Source of the DNA: Metamycoplasma alkalescens
Lineage (GTDB): Bacteria; Bacillota_I; Bacilli_A; Mycoplasmatales; Metamycoplasmataceae
DNA: 64,000 nt
Assembly: GCF_900476125.1 (NCBI RefSeq)
Contig: NZ_LS991949.1
Coordinates: 558,001 to 622,000, forward strand
Direction of reading: 5' to 3'
The position numbers and the translations under genes were made by a program. The notes beneath the pieces were generated by a model that was given only the letters and a program-made list of their open reading frames with translations, searched no databases and was not told the origin of the DNA. Below are positions 41,579-52,004 of the stretch, piece by piece (positions within the stretch are counted from its first letter, which is position 1; every line of letters begins with the position of its first letter).

Positions 41579-42670
41579 TTAAGCTGCTGGTTGAGCCTTT
41601 TTAACAGTAAAAGTAACTTTTACTTCGCCTTTGTGACCTTCAGCTGTAACTGTTGCTTCTTTGTTTTTCTTTTCACCTTCAGCAAGTTTAATTGTTAATT
41701 TTAGATCCTTAACTTTTGGATTTTTTTCTAAAATAACTTTTTTAAGTTCTTCAACTGTAATGTCATCTTCTTGTGTTGAAATTTCACCTAATTCTTTTTT
41801 ATCAAATAATTTTGTTAGGTCTTTTTCTTCAACTGGAGCTGCTTCTTTTTTAGCAGTAAAAGTAACTTTTACTTCGCCTTTGTGACCTTCAGCTGTAACT
41901 GTTGCTTCTTTGTTTTTCTTTTCACCTTCAGCAAGTTTAATTGTTAATTTTAGATCCTTAACTTTTGGATTTTTTTCTAAAATAACTTTTTTAAGTTCTT
42001 CAACTGTAATGTCATCTTCTTGTGTTGAAATTTCACCTAATTCTTTTTTATCAAATAATTTTGTTAGGTCTTTTTCTTCAACTGGAGCTGCTTCTTTTTT
42101 AGCAGTAAAAGTAACTTTTACTTCGCCTTTGTGACCTTCAGCTGTAACTGTTGCTTCTTTGTTTTTCTTTTCACCTTCAGCAAGTTTAATTGTTAATTTT
42201 AGATCCTTAACTTTTGGATTTTTTTCTAAAATAACTTTTTTAAGTTCTTCAACTGTAATGTCATTTTCTTTTGTTGAAATTTCACCTAATTCTTTTTTAT
42301 CAAATAATTTTGTTAGGTCTTTTTCTTCAACTGGAGCTGCTTCTTTTTTAGCAGTGAATGAAACTTTTACTTCACCTTTGTGATCGCTTGAAGTAACTTT
42401 AGCTGTGAATTTTTCACCTTCTTTTTTAATATCTTCAGCTTTTAAGTTTTTGAAATCTTTGGCTGCTTCATTTTTAGCTTTAACGGCAGTAATAACTTCT
42501 GTTGCTGATGGTGTACCACTTTGTTCTTTGGTTGTAATTTCACCTAGATCTGTGGTTTTAATAAATTCATTTATATTCTTTTTATTATCGCAAGATGCTG
42601 CAACTAGAGGAATTGCTGACATTGAAGCAATTGATCCTAAAGCTAAAAGAATTTTGCTTGATTTTTTCAT
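41579..42670 (-). CDS. Lipoprotein-17-type surface lipoprotein with three 83-residue repeats
   Basis: 363 residues. Lipobox PLVAASC, then one divergent copy of the cluster domain (NEFIKTTDLGEITTKEQSG ... FTAKVTSSDHKGEVKVSF), then three almost identical 83-residue copies, each KKEAAPVEEKDLTKLFDKKE ... GHKGEVKVTFT. The third differs from the second and first mainly in STKEND versus STQEDD. No UGA codons are used. The uniform repeats mean unequal crossing-over can add or remove whole domains, changing the length of the surface protein. RBS TAGGAGAA lies 11 nt before the ATG. Confidence 0.88.
   Translation of the reverse strand: MKKSSKILLALGSIASMSAIPLVAASCDNKKNINEFIKTTDLGEITTKEQSGTPSATEVITAVKAKNEAAKDFKNLKAEDIKKEGEKFTAKVTSSDHKGEVKVSFTAKKEAAPVEEKDLTKLFDKKELGEISTKENDITVEELKKVILEKNPKVKDLKLTIKLAEGEKKNKEATVTAEGHKGEVKVTFTAKKEAAPVEEKDLTKLFDKKELGEISTQEDDITVEELKKVILEKNPKVKDLKLTIKLAEGEKKNKEATVTAEGHKGEVKVTFTAKKEAAPVEEKDLTKLFDKKELGEISTQEDDITVEELKKVILEKNPKVKDLKLTIKLAEGEKKNKEATVTAEGHKGEVKVTFTVKKAQPAA
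41604..42350 (-). repeat. Three tandem 249-bp repeats
   Basis: Units 41604-41852, 41853-42101 and 42102-42350. The first two are nearly identical; the third differs at a few positions (for example tcattttcttttgttg in place of tcatcttcttgtgttg). They code for the three repeat domains. Confidence 0.95.
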
Positions 42671-43685
42671 ATTATTATAATAGTTCTCCTAAAATTTATA
42701 TTTTTAAATTTCGTTTATTTGTATACAAATAAAAAAATGCTTTTCAACTCAAAAAAATATTAAATTTTTAGCATCATATTTCATTTCCAAAATTAATAAT
42801 GCTTTAAGAACTTATGTAAAGTAAATTCATTAAATGTGCTTCATTATAAGTTTTTTAAAAAAATTTTATTATTAATCTAAAAATTGAATTATTTTTAATT
42901 AAATAAATATCGACAATGCTTTATTTTTGTGTAGATAATTTTGATGTAAAAAATAATATTTCAAATGGTAATTTAGTAATTTAAGTATAATAATCCTTCT
43001 TCTTATAATTACCATTGAATTCTTAATTATGAAAATGAAAAATATTTTTTTGTTGAAACTAAAAATTATTAATATTATTTTATAAAAATCGAATTGAAAG
43101 TATTATAGTGATATATCTTAAAAGTATTTTACATTTAAATTGTTATTTATTTTACCTAAGTCTAAAACATATAACATTTTCAGTGTTACAAACACTATTA
43201 TAAATGTTTTTTTAGTTTTTTTACAAAATAAAAATATATTTAATATATATTTAGTGAAATAAATGCACTTTTTATTCAATTTAATTGAATTAACAAGAAA
43301 TTATTAATTGATTTAAAAGAGTTTTGTAAATGAAAAGGCATTTAATTTATAGGAATAAATATCAATAAATTAACAATTATTTAGATTGAATTATTTGAAA
43401 TTTAAGAATATTGCAAAACTAATTTTATTTAATATTATATTTCATTAAAAAAATCAAGTTTTAGATTCTTTTTAAAAATATTAAATCGATATTAAGATAT
43501 ATATAGATTATTTAAAATAAGAAAACTCAAATTAAAATATATTTTCATTTTAAATTCAAGGAATGTATGCAAACTTAATTTTAATTTTAAAAATAAACCC
43601 ACAACAGATTTGTTGTGAATTTTTATATTTCTAATAATATTAATTAAATAATCTAATATTCAAATTAATAATTTTAAGTAGATAT
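42671..43685 (-). promoter_or_regulatory. Long upstream region with conserved lipoprotein promoter element
   Basis: No gene in 1 kb. Minus-strand TTGTAA, an A-rich spacer (AAAAACTAAAAAAACATT, 18 nt), TATAAT at plus 43197-43202, and nine bases later the inverted repeat TAACACT..AATGTTA (43172-43188). The start codon is about 515 nt away; a nearer TTGAAA-N16-TATACA at about 42715-42745 may also serve. The ~450 bp downstream of the element is homologous to the upstream regions of the next two lipoprotein genes. At 43560-43625 lies the terminator of the gene upstream. Confidence 0.5.
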
Positions 43686-45357
43686 TTATTTTGTTTTAAT
43701 TTTAACTGCAAAGGTAATCGTTATTTCTTTGCTATCTAAATAACTAATTTTAGCTGTATATTTATCACCATCTTTTTTAATATTTTTTATTCTTGAAAAA
43801 GCTGCAAAATATAAAGCATATACGAATCCCATTTCTTTTCCAACTTCTTCAGAATTTGATTCAAGCAATTTAAGAATAAACTGATCTTTTTCAAAATAAA
43901 GAGAATCAATAATTTTTTCTTCTAATTCTTCCTTACTATCTTCAATTTCAATTTCAATAGGTTTTTCTAAATTAGTTTCTTTTAAAATCTCATTTACTGG
44001 TTTGTAATTTTTTCCATTTAATATGTCAATATCAAATTTTACCTCTACTTCTTCACCTTTATATTTATTAGAAATAATTTTTGCACCATATTTGGTATCT
44101 TCAATTTTTCTAATATCTTTTACATCTAGCTCTTCTACAAAATCTAGTAAATCTTTATTATGCAATCAACTACTTTTAGATCCAGCAAGATTATTTGTAT
44201 TAATAATTCTTAAAATAATTACATAAATTGATCTATTAATACTTGCAAAAATTTTATCTTCATTTTGCTCTTGATTTTTTTGAATCATAATTGGAATAGT
44301 AACTAAATTAGTTTTCTTAATATATTCCTTTAAACTTTCAAATTTTTTAAAAGTGGTTGGATCATTTTTATTTATCTTAACTTTAAATTTAACTTCAATG
44401 TCACCTTCATGTTTACTAGAAATAACTTTAGCACTATAGATATCGCCATTATTCTTAATATCTTTTATTTTCAATGTTTTTCTTAAAGTAGAAATTAACT
44501 TGGAATCATAGTTATTTTTGAATTTAAGTTGAGTATTAACTACTATATTAACAACAATAAAATCAATAATTTTGTTTGTTTCTTCATTAAGTCTTTCAAG
44601 AATTTTTTCAGGTGATTTTTCATTTCCTTTAAGATCGATCTCAAAGGGTAGAAATGATAAATAAGGATTTTCAATAAGTTCACTTATATGAGGTCTTTGC
44701 AGTAACTCAATCTTAATCTTAAATTTAATTGTTACATAACCAATATATTCGCTCGAAGTTACTTTTGCTAAATAAATACATGGCTGATTACGAGATTTCT
44801 TAATTCCTTTTATTTCTAATTTTTTATCTTGCTTCAGAGATTGCAATTCATTTTCTTTTTCTTTATTTGCCTTAATAATAGCATCAAAGATCTTATCTAT
44901 CTCTTTATTAAGTGCTGCAACAACTATTTTTTCAGTTTGTTCTTCGCCTTCATTTAATTTGATTGAAATATCTTCTAGCGTAGTTTGCCTAATAAGTCCA
45001 TTTAATTTCTTTTTTTCTTCAATAACTTCTGTAGGCTTAATTTTAAAAGTAACAGTTACTTCACCTTTATGATCACTTGAAGTAACTTTAGCAATAAATT
45101 TATCGCCATCTTTTTGAGAATTTTCAACTTTTAGATTTTTAAAATTTTTCGTTGCTTCATTTTTAGCTTTAATTGCATTAATGATTTCTTCAGATGATGG
45201 TATGCCATCTTTTTCTTTAGTTGAAATTTCACCTAAGTCAAGATTTTTAATAAATTCATTGAGATTTTTTTTTATTGCAGGATGCTGCCACTAATGGAAT
45301 TGTTGACAGCGATCCAATCGAACCTAAGACTAAAAGAATTTTGTTTGATTTTTTCAT
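43686..45357 (-). pseudogene. Lipoprotein-17-type gene switched off by an A9 tract
   Basis: Starts MKKSNKILLVLG with lipobox PLVAASC. Immediately after the Cys codon the coding strand has AAT followed by nine A. As it stands the frame reads CNKKKSQWIY-stop. With eight A it would read CNKKNLNEFIKNLDLGEIST, exactly the family sequence, and the frame then stays open (one UGA-Trp at 44166-44168) to TAA 43686-43688, giving 556 residues with about five domain copies (IAKVTSSDHKGEVTVTF and similar). Everything else in the gene is intact, so this fits a phase-variable OFF state better than decay, though a fixed mutation or a sequencing error in the homopolymer is possible. Confidence 0.8.
45265..45273 (-). 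repeat. A9 homopolymer just after the lipobox Cys
   Basis: Nine T on the plus strand (nine A in the coding strand) four bases beyond the TGC codon. Deleting one base restores the 556-residue lipoprotein. Paralogues have broken, non-homopolymeric sequence at this spot (for example AATAAAAAGAAT). Confidence 0.9.
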
Positions 45358-46016
45358 ATTATGTTTAATAAATCTCCTAAATTCTAAATAAATTTCAATT
45401 ATTTATGTACAAATAAAAATGCATCTTAACATTAAAAAAATATTAAACTCTTAGTAGCATTTTCATTTTCAAAATTAGCAATGTTTTAATCAACTTAAAT
45501 AAAAATAAATTCATTAAATGCAAAATATCTGATCAGTTTTTTTAAGAACTTTATTATTATTCTAAAACCTAAATCATTCAACTAACTAAGTGAATGTTAA
45601 CTATGTGCTTTTTTATTAGTACGAATTAAGTTTTAATGATGAAAATGAAAAATTTTTTTTGTTGGATCTAAAAAGTGTTACGATTATTCTTTTTAAAAAT
45701 TGAATATAAAGTTATTATATTTTTTATATGTTAAAAGTATTTTACATTTAAATTGTTATTTATTTTATTTAAGTTTAAAACATATAACATTTCAATGTTA
45801 AAATCAATTATTTTAAAGACTTTTTTGGTTTTTATTGCAAAATAAGCATATTTTCAGCAAAATTCAATGAAATAAACATAATTCTTATTGAATTAGATTG
45901 AATTTATAAAATATTGTACATTGATACAAAAAAATACTTTGATCAAGAAAATATTCATTCATAAAATAAATTAAAAAAAATAAAAAACCTGAATTGCATC
46001 AGGTTTCTTATTTTAA
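45358..46016 (-). promoter_or_regulatory. Upstream region of the A9 lipoprotein
   Basis: No gene. The conserved inverted repeat is a perfect TAACATT..AATGTTA at 45785-45800. The -10 at the expected place is weaker than in paralogues (TAAAAT at plus 45810-45815), and the -35 candidate is TTGCAA with an interrupted A-rich spacer. The next gene's terminator (stem aaacctga / tcaggttt, 45985-46006) lies at the far end. Confidence 0.5.
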
Positions 46017-47501
46017 TTAATCAATTAAGAAAAGAATTTTTAACTCCCCATTTTGTGGACTAATAAGTTTAGCTGAATTTTCTTGTCTTATTAATTCTAC
46101 ACTTATACTTAAGTTTTTAGTTTCAGAATATTTTTTATTAATGTCATCAAGAATTGCTTTTTTTAATAATTCGTCATTTGATTTATTAATTTCAGAACCT
46201 CTTAGATCAACAAATGGAATATTAACAATTTCTTTTAATGTTTTGATTGATGAAACAAATTTAATTTCAACTGAATCATCATGTTTTGATGAAGAAACGA
46301 TTGCAGTAGTTGATGTTATTTCTTTGATATCAATTTCTTGTTCAAATTTCTTAGCTTCTGGATTTTTTGCAACAAGTGCAACAAAAATTTCTTCTTTAGT
46401 TGGTTGTTCACCAGTTAGATACTTAATTTCACCTAAATCTGTAACTTCAATTACATCTAATAATTTTTGTTTGATTGGAGCATAAGTAACTTGTATTCTG
46501 CTATTAAATTCAGATGAAATAACTGTTGCTTCTTCTTTGGTAATATCTTTGACTTCTAAATCTGCTTCCAAATTTAGCATTTTTGTTTCTTTTAATTTTT
46601 TTAATTCTGGATTTTTTTCAACTAATTTATTAATTATTTCTAAATATGATGGTAATCCACTTTTTTCTGATGTTTTAATTTCACCTAAGTCAGTTACTGG
46701 TGCAATTTCATTTAATTTAAATTTAGATGAAATGAATTCAACTTTAAAGTCTTTAATTTCATATTTTTTTGAAGCAATTTTTGCACTAAATTTATTATTA
46801 TCTTCTGCATCTTTTTTAATTTCCCCAATTTCTAAATCTAAAGCCAAACATTCGGCATTAGGGTTTTCTTTAATGATCTTTTCAAGTACTTGTTTTTTTG
46901 TTGGTCTATCACCTAACAAGTATTTAATTTCTTTTAAGTTAGTAACTTTAATAATGTCAGATAATTTTTCTTTGACAACATTAAAATTAATTTCAACTTT
47001 ATCATCATAAGATTTTGAGGTTATTTTTGCTTTATTGTTAGTAATATCTTCAACATCAAAAAGTAATTTTTTTGCTTTTGGATTATTTTTATTAATTAAT
47101 TTAATAAGTTGTTCTTTAGTTGGAGTTTTTCCACCAAAGGTTACAATTTCACCTAAATTTCTTTTATCAAAAAACTCTGATAATTTTTCTCGCACAAGAC
47201 TGAAATTTACAATTACATCACCAAGATGTTCACCTGAAAAAATCTTTGCATTTTCATCTGTAATATCAATTGCACTTAATTTTTTAAAATCCTTTGTTTT
47301 TTGATTTTTGTTTTTGAATACTTCAATAATTTTTTCAGAATTTAGTTTTTGACCACCTTGAGTTTTAATTTCTTTTAATTCTAGTGTAGTAATAAAGTCT
47401 TTTAAATTTTTTCGATTATCACATCTTGCAGCAATTAAAGGTATTGTTGATAATGAGACAATTGAACCTAATGCTAACAAGATTCTACTTGATTTTTGCA
47501 T
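46017..47501 (-). CDS. Lipoprotein-17-type surface lipoprotein with six divergent domains
   Basis: 494 residues. Signal peptide and lipobox PLIAARC, followed by six ~75-80 residue domains, each starting near L-x-(D/E)-x-x-x-x-T-x-L-x-E-I-x-T/Y and ending in a V-x-V-x-F strand: for example KDFITTLELKEIKTQGG, SEFFDKRNLGEIVTFGG and LDVIEVTDLGEIKYLTG. The copies are diverged, unlike the 249-bp repeats, so this is an older, stable family member. No UGA codons. Ends at TAA 46017 just before a terminator. Probable surface-exposed structural or adhesive protein; no catalytic motif. Confidence 0.85.
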   Translation of the reverse strand: MQKSSRILLALGSIVSLSTIPLIAARCDNRKNLKDFITTLELKEIKTQGGQKLNSEKIIEVFKNKNQKTKDFKKLSAIDITDENAKIFSGEHLGDVIVNFSLVREKLSEFFDKRNLGEIVTFGGKTPTKEQLIKLINKNNPKAKKLLFDVEDITNNKAKITSKSYDDKVEINFNVVKEKLSDIIKVTNLKEIKYLLGDRPTKKQVLEKIIKENPNAECLALDLEIGEIKKDAEDNNKFSAKIASKKYEIKDFKVEFISSKFKLNEIAPVTDLGEIKTSEKSGLPSYLEIINKLVEKNPELKKLKETKMLNLEADLEVKDITKEEATVISSEFNSRIQVTYAPIKQKLLDVIEVTDLGEIKYLTGEQPTKEEIFVALVAKNPEAKKFEQEIDIKEITSTTAIVSSSKHDDSVEIKFVSSIKTLKEIVNIPFVDLRGSEINKSNDELLKKAILDDINKKYSETKNLSISVELIRQENSAKLISPQNGELKILFLID

Positions 47502-48213
47502 TATTTATAATCTCCTAATAATTTAATATTGAATGAATTATTCAAATACAAAATACTTTTTTAATTGCTTACAAAATTCTTTAATTACTTTTTTTATTTT
47601 ATTTATATTGAAATTATTTTTATTTAAAATGCTTTTGCATTTAAACTTATTAAAATTAAAATTTATTCCAACAATGAATTTAAATTTCAATATCTAACGC
47701 TATTTTTTTAAATTAAATTAAAAAAATTAATAATCTAAGAAATTAAATTATTTTAATTTTTTTTATTAGAACAAATTATTAATAAAAGAATGCAAATAAT
47801 ATAAAGAACAAAATTTTATTTATTCATATTATTTAATTTCGTAAGTAAATTATTTATATTGAAACTAAAATTATTAATCCAAAGAAATTACATTTACATG
47901 TGATCAATTAATAAATGTTTTTTCTTGCTTAAATTGATTAAAAATTGATATATATTTGTAAAGTATCTTGTATTTTAATTTTTTATTGTACTTAAATTAA
48001 AAATATATAACTTTTAATGTTACAAAAAAAATTATAAGTCATTTTCTAAAGATTTTTTGTAAAAAGTAATTACTTTTTTAAAATAATCATCTTATTTGCT
48101 GCAAAAAAAATATAAAAAAATACAGATTGTAATTTACACATGCCAAATAATTTTTTTAAAAAATATTTTTAGCATTTAGTTTTTAATCTGTATTTTTATT
48201 TTAAATTTAATTA
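47502..48213 (-). promoter_or_regulatory. Upstream region of the six-domain lipoprotein
   Basis: No gene. Minus-strand TATAAT at plus 48031-48036 and, nine bases on, the inverted repeat TAACATT..AAGTTA (48008-48022). A likely -35 is TTTACA with a long spacer, or a box within it. The leader would be about 520 nt. It ends near the ftsH terminator region (about 48115-48200), where a long A/T-rich inverted repeat (acagattgtaa ... tctgt) is visible. Confidence 0.5.
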
Positions 48214-50430
48214 TTAATTTTCAAAATCATTTTCTTTAGATTCGTTATTACCTTTATCAGCAACATCATTTTCATCTTTGATCGCGTGTTTTTTTAACTC
48301 TTCGTCAAGATCGTCTTTATATTTATCTTCAGTAATATTTTTCTTGCCAGAAATTTCATTAAATAAATTATTAAAATCATTTTCAGAATATTCTTCTTTT
48401 AAAGTTTCTTTTGTAGTTGTGATTTCCTCTGGTAATTTCATGTTTTTAGCAATGTATTCAATTTCTTCGGCAACTATTGTTTCTTTAATAATTAAAGCGT
48501 CTTTGATTAGTTCTAATAATTCACGATTTGATGAAATAATTTCATGCGCTTTTTTTTCTGCTTCTAGAATAATTTTTCTAATTTCTTCATCAATTTCTTG
48601 GCCGACCTTACTTGAAAATGAAGTATTTTTCATATAATCACGACCTAAGAATGGATTAGCATTATCTTCTTCGTATTTAATTGGACCTAAATCTGATAAT
48701 CCTCATTCAGTAACCATTTTTCTAGCAATGTTTGTTGCTTTTGCGATATCATCACTTGCACCAGTTGAAACATTTTCTTTGCCATAAATAATTGCTTCAG
48801 CAACACGACCACCCATAAATGAAGTAATAATTGCAAGTAATTCTGATCTTGAATGATTATATTTTTCTTCTTCAGGCATCATTAAATTGTATCCACCAGC
48901 TTGTCCCCGTGGGATGATAGTAATTTTTTGAACTTTATTACCACCTTGCATTTTAATCCCAACAACAGCATGACCGGCTTCATGATAAGCAACAGAAATA
49001 TTTTCTTTTTCTGAAATTGTTCTTGATTTTTTCGCAGGACCAGCCATTACCCGGTCAATAGCTTCATCAATTTGGTCTAAAGTAATGAATTTTGATCTTT
49101 CTCTAACACTTAATAATGAGGCTTCATTAATAACATTTTCTAATTGTGCACCCGAAAAACCTGGTGTTCTTCTTGCGACTTGTGAAAAGTTGATTTTTGG
49201 ATCTATTTGTTTTCCTTTTGAATGAAGTTTTAAAATTGCTTCTCTTTCTTTTACATCCGGTAGTCCAACTGTAATTACCCGATCAAAACGACCTGGTCTT
49301 AATAGTGCTGGATCCAAGACATCTGTCCGGTTGGTTGCTGCCATAATTAGAATTCCACTATTTTCTTTAATTCCATCCATTTCAACTAGTAATTGGTTCA
49401 GTGTTTGTTCTCTTTCATCATTTCCACCACCAATTCCGGCACCTCTTGAACGCCCAACTGCATCAAGTTCATCAATGAAAATAATTGCTGGTGCTTCTTT
49501 TCTTGCATTTTCAAACATGTCTCTTACACGTTTAGCTCCAAGTCCAACAAACATTTCGACAAAGTTTGATGCTGAAATAAAGAAAAATGGTACATTTGCT
49601 TCACCTGCTGTTGCTTTGGCAATTAAGGTCTTCCCTGTTCCTGGAGGTCCACCTAATAAGATTCCTTTGGGAATTCTCGCACCTGCTGCTGCATATTTTT
49701 TAGGATTTTTTAAATAGTCAACTAATTCAAAAACTTCTTCTTTAACTTCATCATTTCCAGCAATATCTGAAAATTTTTTATCTGAATAAACTCTTTGTGC
49801 TAATGATTTATTATTAAATCCTGCAATATCACCACCCAAACCTCTTAATGACATTGATCTAATACTATAAATTAAAGCAATAATAATTACACCAATGAAA
49901 ATAAAATTAAGGGCAGGACTGATATATCTTGAAAAAATCCCTGGTCTTGGAACTGGAATTGCAACATATTGTCCGACTGCGCCATTTGCTCCGGTTGTTA
50001 TTACTGATAGTGCACCATGGTATGTTGTAACTGATTCTTTATTAACCCAGCTCACAACTGCTTTAGGAAGAGTTTTCTCAATTAATCCACTTACATGCAC
50101 AGTAAATGTATAAGAATTAAAAGGATATGAACTATTTCCTAATAGTTGACCAATTTTGTTGGGTGGTCCTGCTATTGTGACTGAAAGTGTATCTGCATAT
50201 GGATTTTCAATTCATTGAGAAACATATAATTCATTATCTGCTACTGTTTCTTTAACAACTTTTTGTAAGAATGATATATCTTGAAATTTAATTGATGCTG
50301 CTCGGATCTGTTCAATTGCAATTAAAATTAAAACAATTAATGCAACAATTCCAATAAAAATTCCAATAATTCCAACCATCCCAATTTTTTTCTTTTCTTT
50401 GGGTTGAACTGGCTTATTATTTTTGTCCAT
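48214..50430 (-). CDS. ftsH: ATP-dependent zinc metalloprotease FtsH
   Basis: 738 residues. Two transmembrane segments (residues ~17-40 and ~175-195), Walker [10 protein letters not shown], Walker B IIFIDELD, second region of homology [20 protein letters not shown], and the zinc site HEAGH. The C-terminus is extended by ~60 acidic residues. It unfolds and degrades membrane and regulatory proteins. Three UGA-Trp codons split it in a standard reading. Last gene of recD2-pth-tilS-ftsH; start after AGGAGGC. Confidence 0.97.
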
Positions 50431-50484
50431 AATATTAATTTGCCTCCTTATTTATTTATAAATAATAAAATTATAAATTAAAAC

Positions 50485-51429
50485 CTATTTTTTATCGATT
50501 TTAATAATTTTTAGTAGTTTATTCTTTTTAAAAATTGCGAGATTTTTATTAATAATAAATGACTTAAAATTCTTTTGTGACAAAATGAATTTTTTAAATC
50601 CAATAAGTTTATTTTTAGAGATTTTAATATCACCAAGATTTCTGTGTAAATATTCAAAAAGAATTTCATTGATATAACAATGATTTAAATCTAATTTTTT
50701 GTAATTAAAATTGCTTTTTTCAAAATCAAGATATATTGATTCAACAATTTGATTTTTTTTGCTTAAATCTTTATTTACTTGATGAATTTCATTTATAAGA
50801 CAATCCTTTTGATTGTTTTTGCATTTTGCTAATTCAATTCGAATTTTATTTCTTGTATAAATCGGCAATAAATTTGTGCAATCAATTGCATAAGGGATTT
50901 GGAAGTTTTTGCAAAATTCTAAAATTTCATCTTTGTACCAAAGATTAATCATTGGTCGAAAAATTTTCATTCCCAAAATATTATTTAATATTGAAATTCC
51001 GACATTCCTAGGTTTTCTTTTTGATTGTTTTTGAAATAAATAAGTTTCCAATAAATCATCTTTATGATGTGCCAATAATAAACAAGAGGCTTGATATTTA
51101 TCATAAATTTTTTTATAAAAGCAATAGCGTTCATCTCTTGCAACTTTTTGGAAATTACCTTTTTTTTCTTGTTCACATTGATCTAAAATTAATAGTTCAT
51201 ATTTGATATTGTGCTCTTTGCAAAAATCTTCAACAACTTTTTGATCAACTCATGAATCTGCACGTTTGTTGTAATTAACACAAGCAACAATAATATTTTG
51301 ATTTTTCATTAGGTTAAGTAATCACATTGAATCAGGACCCCCACTTATTCCTAAAATAAATGGCTTATCAAGTGTAATATTTTTGTTTGCAAATTCATTG
51401 AAAAATTTACTATTTATTTGCTGCATCAT
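50485..51429 (-). CDS. tilS: tRNA(Ile)-lysidine synthase
   Basis: 314 residues. N-terminal PP-loop ISGGPDSMWLL and LLLAHHKDDLLET, with RPMINLWYKDEI further on; typical TilS. It converts C34 of the CAU-anticodon isoleucine tRNA to lysidine so AUA is read as Ile. Four UGA-Trp codons in the first part hide the start. ATG at 51427-51429 (a second ATG follows at once) sits 1 nt after the pth stop, so translation is coupled. The C-terminal domain is short compared with E. coli, as usual in Mollicutes. Confidence 0.93.
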
Positions 51430-51430
51430 C

Positions 51431-51985
51431 TTATTTGTCATGATTTTTGTTTGAGAAATTATTCATTACATAACGAATGTCGTTGTAAATAAATGAAATC
51501 AATGCCTCAGTTGCAACATCAATAACTTTTTCAATGATCTGGTAATCTGCAAAACTAAATTTACCCAACACAAAATTAATTGCATTATTACTTCTTCCAA
51601 TCCCAATTTTCAAACGTTTGATTTCATCTGTTTTTAAATGCTGAATGATACTATTAATTCCATTATGACCACCTGACGAACCTTTTTGACGAATATTAAC
51701 TTTTCCAAGTTCAGTATCCATATCATCATAAACAACAATAATGTCATCAATCAAAATATCATAATATTCAGAAATTGCTTTAACAAATTCACCACTATTA
51801 TTCATATAAGTTAAGGGTTTTGCTAAAATCACATCTTTATTTTTAAAAAAGATTCCGTTGAATTTTTTTTCTTTAAGTGGTGCCTCTAGTTTTTCAGATA
51901 ATTTATCAATCACCATAAAACCAACATTATGTCTTGTTTTTTCATATTCAACTCCAGGGTTTCCTAACCCAACAATTAATTTCAT
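51431..51985 (-). CDS. pth: Peptidyl-tRNA hydrolase
   Basis: 184 residues. LIVGLGNPGVEYEKTRHNVGF with the catalytic His, PLTYMNNSGEFV and YDDMDTELGKV are diagnostic. Recycles peptidyl-tRNA dropped by ribosomes. The C-terminus (MNNFSNKNHDK) is a little extended. Coupled to tilS downstream and preceded by recD2 with a 19-bp gap. Confidence 0.97.
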   Translation of the reverse strand: MKLIVGLGNPGVEYEKTRHNVGFMVIDKLSEKLEAPLKEKKFNGIFFKNKDVILAKPLTYMNNSGEFVKAISEYYDILIDDIIVVYDDMDTELGKVNIRQKGSSGGHNGINSIIQHLKTDEIKRLKIGIGRSNNAINFVLGKFSFADYQIIEKVIDVATEALISFIYNDIRYVMNNFSNKNHDK

Positions 51986-52004
51986 TTTTTTAACTCCTTT
52001 TATT

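Noticed and set aside
41604-42350. Possible CRISPR-like or other spaced array
   Set aside because: The 249-bp units are directly adjacent coding repeats with no spacers. The 27-bp and 12-bp repeats elsewhere are also contiguous and in frame. No cas genes in the window.
41661-42383. Three identical 74-codon plus-strand ORFs
   Set aside because: Antisense shadows of the 249-bp repeats; no starts with ribosome sites.
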